Assembly (NCBI GenBank): GCA_001304365.1
Contig: LJNA01000075.1
Span: 1 to 13,611, forward strand
DNA length: 13,611 bases
Direction: 5' to 3'
Source of the DNA: Syntrophobacter sp. DG_60
GTDB taxonomy: Bacteria > Desulfobacterota > Desulfofervidia > Desulfofervidales > DG-60
Part shown: positions 9,672 to 13,611 of the stretch, piece after piece
Position numbering within the stretch: position 1 is the first letter of the stretch
Layout: each line of letters starts with the position of its first letter
The notes under the pieces: model-generated
Told to the model about the DNA's origin: nothing
Database searches by the model: none
What the model saw: the letters and a program-made list of their open reading frames with translations, nothing else
Program-made: the position numbers and the translations under genes

Positions 9672-10235
9672 ATGTACAAGTTTTTTTTAAAAAAAATCGT
9701 AATTTCCTTTTTGTTACTTTTCTTTTGGACAGGCGTTGTTTCAGCTCGTGAAGTAATACTAAGGGATATTATACTCACTACTAGCAAGACGAACTTGTTG
9801 GCATACTTTACCATAGATGGTTGTTTTACCAAAAATATGCAAGAGGCTATTTTTAACGGTGTTCCTGTAACTTTTACCTTTATTGTAAAGCTTAACAAAA
9901 AAAGGACACTTTTTCCTGACAAACGGATTAATAGCTTTAAAATCTACCATACTATTAAATATGACCAGCTTAAAGATGTATTTGAAATTAAACGTACAGA
10001 AAGGTCTGAAGGGGTATTGACCCTAAAAGATTTTGTACAGGCCAAACACATCATGGGAGAGGTAGAAACCAAAGTTGCCCCTCTTTTTAGATTAAAAAAA
10101 GGAGAAAAGTACCAGTTTTCTCTTAAAGCAGAATTAAACAAAGTGACCCTTCCTTTATATCTTCACTACATCTTCTTCTTTGTCTCCCTTTGGAATTTTG
10201 AAACAAATTGGTATAATATAGTGTTTACATATTAA
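9672..10235 (+). CDS. DUF4390 domain-containing exported protein
   Basis: The 187-residue protein begins with a lysine-containing n-region, a hydrophobic core (about 9-23) and a VSA cleavage site near residue 25, a classical Sec signal peptide. The mature protein matches the DUF4390 pattern. It has strand-rich segments, then NMQEAIFNGVPVTFTFIVKL (55-74), with a charged segment after it. The final PLYLHYIFFFVSLWNFETNW stretch (161-180) is the most characteristic part of this family. Its molecular function is unknown. In several proteobacteria such genes sit just before an NtrY-like histidine kinase, as here (2-nt gap), so a role in periplasmic sensing or modulation of the kinase is a reasonable inference. 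The ATG is preceded by no Shine-Dalgarno, and the predicted leader is very short. It is the first gene of its operon. Confidence 0.82.
   Translation: MYKFFLKKIVISFLLLFFWTGVVSAREVILRDIILTTSKTNLLAYFTIDGCFTKNMQEAIFNGVPVTFTFIVKLNKKRTLFPDKRINSFKIYHTIKYDQLKDVFEIKRTERSEGVLTLKDFVQAKHIMGEVETKVAPLFRLKKGEKYQFSLKAELNKVTLPLYLHYIFFFVSLWNFETNWYNIVFTY
10190..10217 (+). promoter_or_regulatory. Possible internal promoter before the kinase gene
   Basis: TTGGAA (10190-10195), a 16-nt spacer and a perfect TATAAT (10212-10217) lie within the last codons of the DUF4390 gene. A start near 10224 would give the kinase a leader of about 14 nt. It may be a chance match in AT-rich coding sequence. Confidence 0.35.
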
Positions 10236-10237
10236 TT

Positions 10238-12415
10238 ATGATTGATCAACGCGAAAGAAAAAAGCGACGGCGGGAAGGGATAATAATCCTTATCCTTATC
10301 TTATTAATCTCTGGCCTTGCCTTTATTGAATCTAAACTGTTCAGCCCTAATGCCCATCCCCCCCTAGCCAACAGTCTACTGCTTTTTATCCTTATTAATT
10401 TAAACGTTATTTTACTTCTTTCTTTAGTCTTTTTGGTATTAAGGAATGTAGTAAAGCTTGTTGCTGAGTACAAAAAGGGCATTTTAGGAAGTAAAATCAG
10501 AGCTAAGTTAGTAGTACTTTTTGTGAGCCTTTCTTTACTCCCTACCTTAGTTTTATTTGGTATATCCATAAAATTTGTATTTTCAAGCTTTAGTTACTGG
10601 CTCAACTTTAGAGTGGAAAACACCTTAAATCAAGCTATGACTGTAGGACATCTCTATTATAAAGAGACCTCTAAGGATGTTTTACGCTGCGCCCAGATTC
10701 TCAGTAGAGAAATAAAGAGAGGAAACTTATCTCTATCTAAACATTGGTTAGGAAGAAAAATCCAAGAATACAATCTTAGCTTTCTTGAGGTATATGATAA
10801 AGACAAAAAACTCCTCAGGGCCTTCTATCAAAGACCTGTTAAGAACGCAATTTCTTTAAAAAATAACCTTGATCAAGTTCTTACCAAAAAGCAGGCCGTT
10901 GCCATGATTACTAGGTCTTCTACCGGGGATTTAGCCCTTGCCATAGTCCCCATTTTTTCTGATTCTCATGAATTAAAACGGATTTTAATAGCTGGAAGAC
11001 GCATTCCTACAGAAATGGCTGAGGGATTGCAGGGTATTAGAATCAGTGGTGAGGATTATAAGCAGTTTATGCTGGTACAGAATCCGTTGAAGCTCACTCT
11101 TCTTATTACTTTTTCTGTTATAACTTTGCTTATTCTATTTGCTGCCACTTGGGTAGGTTTTCGATTGGCAAAAAATATTACCGCACCCATTCAAACCTTG
11201 GCAGAGGCTACTCAAAAAATAGCTAGTGGAGATCTGGACTTTTCTTTACATACAGAGGCAAAGGATGAATTGGGCATGTTAGTCAAATCCTTTAATCAGA
11301 TGACAAAGGATCTAAGAACCAGTAAGGAACGTTTAGAGAGGGCATATGAGGTTTTAAGACAGCGCAACATTGAGATTGAGCAGCGCCGCTGGTATATGGA
11401 GATAATTTTAAAGAATATCGCTACTGGGGTAATTTCTATTGATGCAGATGGTTATATTACTACTGTAAATCCTGCCGCTAAAAGAATCCTAAAACTTGAA
11501 AGTGAAGATTTAATAGGAAAAAGATTGGAAAATTTGTTTAAGTCTTATGATCTAAAGGAAATTGTTGAGATTATGTATCTTTTAGAAAAGGGCAATGAAC
11601 TTATAGAAAAACAATTGCGATTTTCTTTCAATGGGCAAAATTTAAGCCTATTGGTCAGTGCTACAGCCCTGAAGGATGAATCAGGGCATCCACTTGGGGC
11701 AGTGTTTGTATTTGAAGATTTGACCCAGTTAGAAAAAATGCAGCGAGTAGCGGCCTGGCGGGAAGTGGCTAGGAGAATTGCTCATGAGATCAAAAATCCG
11801 CTTACACCCATTCAGCTCTCAGCTCAAAGGTTAAGGCATCGGTATTTAGATAAATTTTCAGAAGATGGGCAGGTATTTAATGAATGTGTCCAAATGATTA
11901 TTCATGAGGTAGAGGGGTTAAAGAAGTTAGTAAATGAATTTTCCAATTTTGCACGGTTGCCAGAAGCCCATCCAGTACCTAACAATTTAGCAAAGATTGT
12001 TTCTGAGATCTTGGCTGTCTACTGTACTGCGAATCAAGACATTCAATTTGAATTCAAACAGATAAGGCCAGTGCCTATATTTAACCTAGATAGTGAGCAG
12101 ATAAAAAGGGCCCTGATTAATCTATTAAATAATGCTATCGCATCCATAGATGGTGAAGGGGGAATAGAGATTGTTCTTGATTACGAGGCTCGTCTTAAGA
12201 TCGCTAGACTAGAGGTGAGGGATACAGGGCGGGGCATTCCTGATAAAGATAAAACAAAATTGTTTGAACCATATTTTTCTACTAAAAAATCAGGCACCGG
12301 TTTGGGTTTAACCATTGTTCACACCATTGTCTCAGACCATCAAGGGTTTATAAGGGTGAAGGACAACCATCCCAAGGGTACGGTGGTTACCATCGAACTC
12401 CCGGTACACACTTAA
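10238..12415 (+). CDS. NtrY-like membrane sensor histidine kinase
   Basis: The 725-residue protein has the NtrY layout. Two transmembrane segments (about 14-30 and 45-69) and a third (88-115) precede an extracytoplasmic sensor region (120-282). A fourth transmembrane segment (284-308) leads into HAMP (308-362, including the DELGMLVKSFNQM signature) and a PAS domain (about 385-495, with GVISIDADGYITTVNPAA). The HisKA phosphoacceptor is His516 in RIAHEIKNPLTP. The ATPase domain has an N-box (INLLNNAIASI, 627-637), G1 DTGRGIP (662-668), an F-box (LFEPYFSTK) and G2 GTGLGLTI (686-693). All catalytic motifs are intact. NtrY normally phosphorylates the NtrC-like regulator NtrX encoded next to it; here no response regulator follows, and mgtE converges 12 nt away. 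No Shine-Dalgarno precedes the ATG. The signal sensed is unknown. Confidence 0.93.
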   Translation: MIDQRERKKRRREGIIILILILLISGLAFIESKLFSPNAHPPLANSLLLFILINLNVILLLSLVFLVLRNVVKLVAEYKKGILGSKIRAKLVVLFVSLSLLPTLVLFGISIKFVFSSFSYWLNFRVENTLNQAMTVGHLYYKETSKDVLRCAQILSREIKRGNLSLSKHWLGRKIQEYNLSFLEVYDKDKKLLRAFYQRPVKNAISLKNNLDQVLTKKQAVAMITRSSTGDLALAIVPIFSDSHELKRILIAGRRIPTEMAEGLQGIRISGEDYKQFMLVQNPLKLTLLITFSVITLLILFAATWVGFRLAKNITAPIQTLAEATQKIASGDLDFSLHTEAKDELGMLVKSFNQMTKDLRTSKERLERAYEVLRQRNIEIEQRRWYMEIILKNIATGVISIDADGYITTVNPAAKRILKLESEDLIGKRLENLFKSYDLKEIVEIMYLLEKGNELIEKQLRFSFNGQNLSLLVSATALKDESGHPLGAVFVFEDLTQLEKMQRVAAWREVARRIAHEIKNPLTPIQLSAQRLRHRYLDKFSEDGQVFNECVQMIIHEVEGLKKLVNEFSNFARLPEAHPVPNNLAKIVSEILAVYCTANQDIQFEFKQIRPVPIFNLDSEQIKRALINLLNNAIASIDGEGGIEIVLDYEARLKIARLEVRDTGRGIPDKDKTKLFEPYFSTKKSGTGLGLTIVHTIVSDHQGFIRVKDNHPKGTVVTIELPVHT

Positions 12416-12427
12416 CCTCGGATATTA

Positions 12428-13611
12428 TTACCACAGATATTTTAAAAATACAGTGGCAATCACCATATAGACCAAAATACCTACAATGTCATTGGCAGTG
12501 GTTACAAATGGCCCGGAGGCTACAGCAGGGTCAACGCCCAACCGCAGTAGAATAGCTGGCATAAGCGTGCCCATTAATACTGCTATATTCATGGCACAAA
12601 ACATAGAAAGTCCCACTACTACCCCAAGAAATGGGTGCCCGCCATGCCATAGGTAGGCCACTAGGCCTACAGTAAGGCCACAAATAGCAGCCATCAGCAA
12701 AGCCACTTTTATTTCTTTAAACAGGTGGTATCTAAAACTGTATAAGCTAATCCTTCCTGTGGCCCACCCCCTTACTGAGATAGTAGAAGATTGAAGACCA
12801 ACATTCCCCCCCATCCCTGTAATCACAGGAATAAAGGTTACTAAGACTAAAACATGAGACAAAGTCACTTTAAACAGCCACATAAGGTAACCTGTCAATA
12901 GCCCACCAAAGAGGTTTGTCAACAACCAAGGAAGGCGAATCCCAGCAATCCTCATAACATTACCACCATATACCACTTCCTCTACATCTGTTCCTGCTAA
13001 ACGGTAGAAGTCTTCTGAGGTCTCTTCTTCAACTACATCCATTATATCATCAATGGTAATACGACCTAATAAAATACCACTGTGATCTATTACTGGAGCA
13101 GAAACCAAGTCATATTTTTGGAATTTTTTAGCCACTTCTTCCCGATCTTCATCCACATGGATTAGGACAGGTGACTTTTCCATAATTTGGGAAAGTGTTT
13201 GCGTGGAATGGGCAGAAATTAATCTATGTAAAGGGATTAATCCCAAGGGTTGTTGTTTTTTATTCACTACAAAGACCGTGTGATACTCCCCTTCCGATGC
13301 CAAAGCTATCTGCCGAATCTGTTTTATGGCCTCTTCTACGGTGATAGTAGCCAGTAAGACTAAGAGTTCTGTTTGCATTAGCCCGCCAGCCGTTTCTTCT
13401 GGATATTTCAAAAGCCTTTTTACTTTTACAGATTCCTGTAAAGGGATATACTCTAAAAACTTACTGGCCTTTTCCTTTGGCAGATCACCCACGATATCGG
13501 CTGCCTCGTCAGAAGGGAGGTCTTCTACAATATCTGCCAAGCGGTCATGTGTTAGGTCTTTAAGGATTATCCTACGTATATTTTCAGAAAGCTCAACAAT
13601 CACCTCTGAGG
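12428..13611 (-). CDS. mgtE: MgtE family magnesium transporter (N-terminus outside window)
   Basis: MgtE is a homodimeric Mg2+ channel of the inner membrane, gated by cytoplasmic Mg2+. About 393 residues are visible; the frame stays open to the window edge, and a GTG at 13603 is internal, so roughly 50-60 N-terminal residues are missing relative to the usual ~450. The parts run in order. The end of the superhelical N domain (HDRLADIVEDLPSDEAADIV) comes first, then two CBS domains (visible residues about 85-190). The acidic plug helix (DVVEEETSEDFYRLAGTDVEE) follows, and five transmembrane helices close the protein. TGMGGNVGLQSSTI (262-275) and VTTANDIVG near the end, with the pore aspartate Asp372, are diagnostic. 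The gene converges on the kinase with a 12-nt gap and no visible terminator. Its promoter and any Mg2+ riboswitch would lie outside the window. Confidence 0.95.
   Translation of the reverse strand, partial: SEVIVELSENIRRIILKDLTHDRLADIVEDLPSDEAADIVGDLPKEKASKFLEYIPLQESVKVKRLLKYPEETAGGLMQTELLVLLATITVEEAIKQIRQIALASEGEYHTVFVVNKKQQPLGLIPLHRLISAHSTQTLSQIMEKSPVLIHVDEDREEVAKKFQKYDLVSAPVIDHSGILLGRITIDDIMDVVEEETSEDFYRLAGTDVEEVVYGGNVMRIAGIRLPWLLTNLFGGLLTGYLMWLFKVTLSHVLVLVTFIPVITGMGGNVGLQSSTISVRGWATGRISLYSFRYHLFKEIKVALLMAAICGLTVGLVAYLWHGGHPFLGVVVGLSMFCAMNIAVLMGTLMPAILLRLGVDPAVASGPFVTTANDIVGILVYMVIATVFLKYLW

Noticed and set aside
9659..9950. Minus-strand open frames opposite the DUF4390 gene
   Set aside because: They overlap a gene with a signal peptide and a recognisable family pattern, have no ribosome sites, and show no domain-like sequence.
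12416..12427. Bidirectional terminator between the kinase and mgtE
   Set aside because: The gap is 12 nt and no GC-rich stem with T-runs is visible in it or in the adjoining coding ends.
13601..13603. GTG at 13603 as the mgtE start
   Set aside because: The frame stays open to the window edge and the visible N-terminal domain is incomplete, so the true start lies outside.

Overview
This is an AT-rich bacterial chromosomal segment made almost entirely of housekeeping genes. The GyrB has the long TOPRIM insert typical of proteobacterial-type gyrases. There is also an NtrY-type kinase beside a DUF4390 protein, and an HD-GYP phosphodiesterase tail. Together these suggest a Gram-negative proteobacterium-like organism, most plausibly a Desulfobacterota/deltaproteobacterial lineage. 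That placement is inference from gene content, because no marker gene could be aligned.

Layout. Positions 1-176 hold the 3' end of an HD-GYP gene, followed by a terminator. A small lipoprotein gene (397-825) stands alone. On the minus strand comes tRNA-Phe(GAA) (928-1003) with its own promoter, then a replication/supercoiling cluster transcribed right to left: gyrA (4748-7180), dnaN (3503-4612), gyrB (1162-3498). The region 7181-7389 is a divergent control region. To its right, on the plus strand, tRNA-Leu(CAA) (7390-7477) is followed after only 22 nt by an M23 endopeptidase gene (7500-8834, TTG start) and then tatD (8841-9611). A new promoter at about 9626-9655 leads into a DUF4390 gene (9672-10235) and an NtrY-like sensor kinase (10238-12415). 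The 5'-truncated mgtE magnesium-transporter gene (12428 to the right edge) converges on the kinase.

How the genes work together. GyrA and GyrB form DNA gyrase and DnaN is the replication sliding clamp, so one cluster supplies fork processivity and supercoil removal. The order gyrA-dnaN-gyrB, without dnaA or recF, differs from the classical dnaA-dnaN-recF-gyrB(-gyrA) layout. The M23 peptidase probably acts on peptidoglycan outside the inner membrane. TatD is a metal-dependent nuclease. The DUF4390/kinase pair looks like a two-gene sensory unit with no response regulator beside it.

I see no CRISPR array, transposon, phage, toxin-antitoxin or defence system, and no obvious novel machinery. The points most worth a second look are the rearranged gyrase/clamp cluster, non-canonical residues in the quinolone pocket, the tRNA-Leu/M23 junction with a start codon that is easy to misplace, the orphan NtrY kinase, and several small repeats and palindromes in the intergenic regions.
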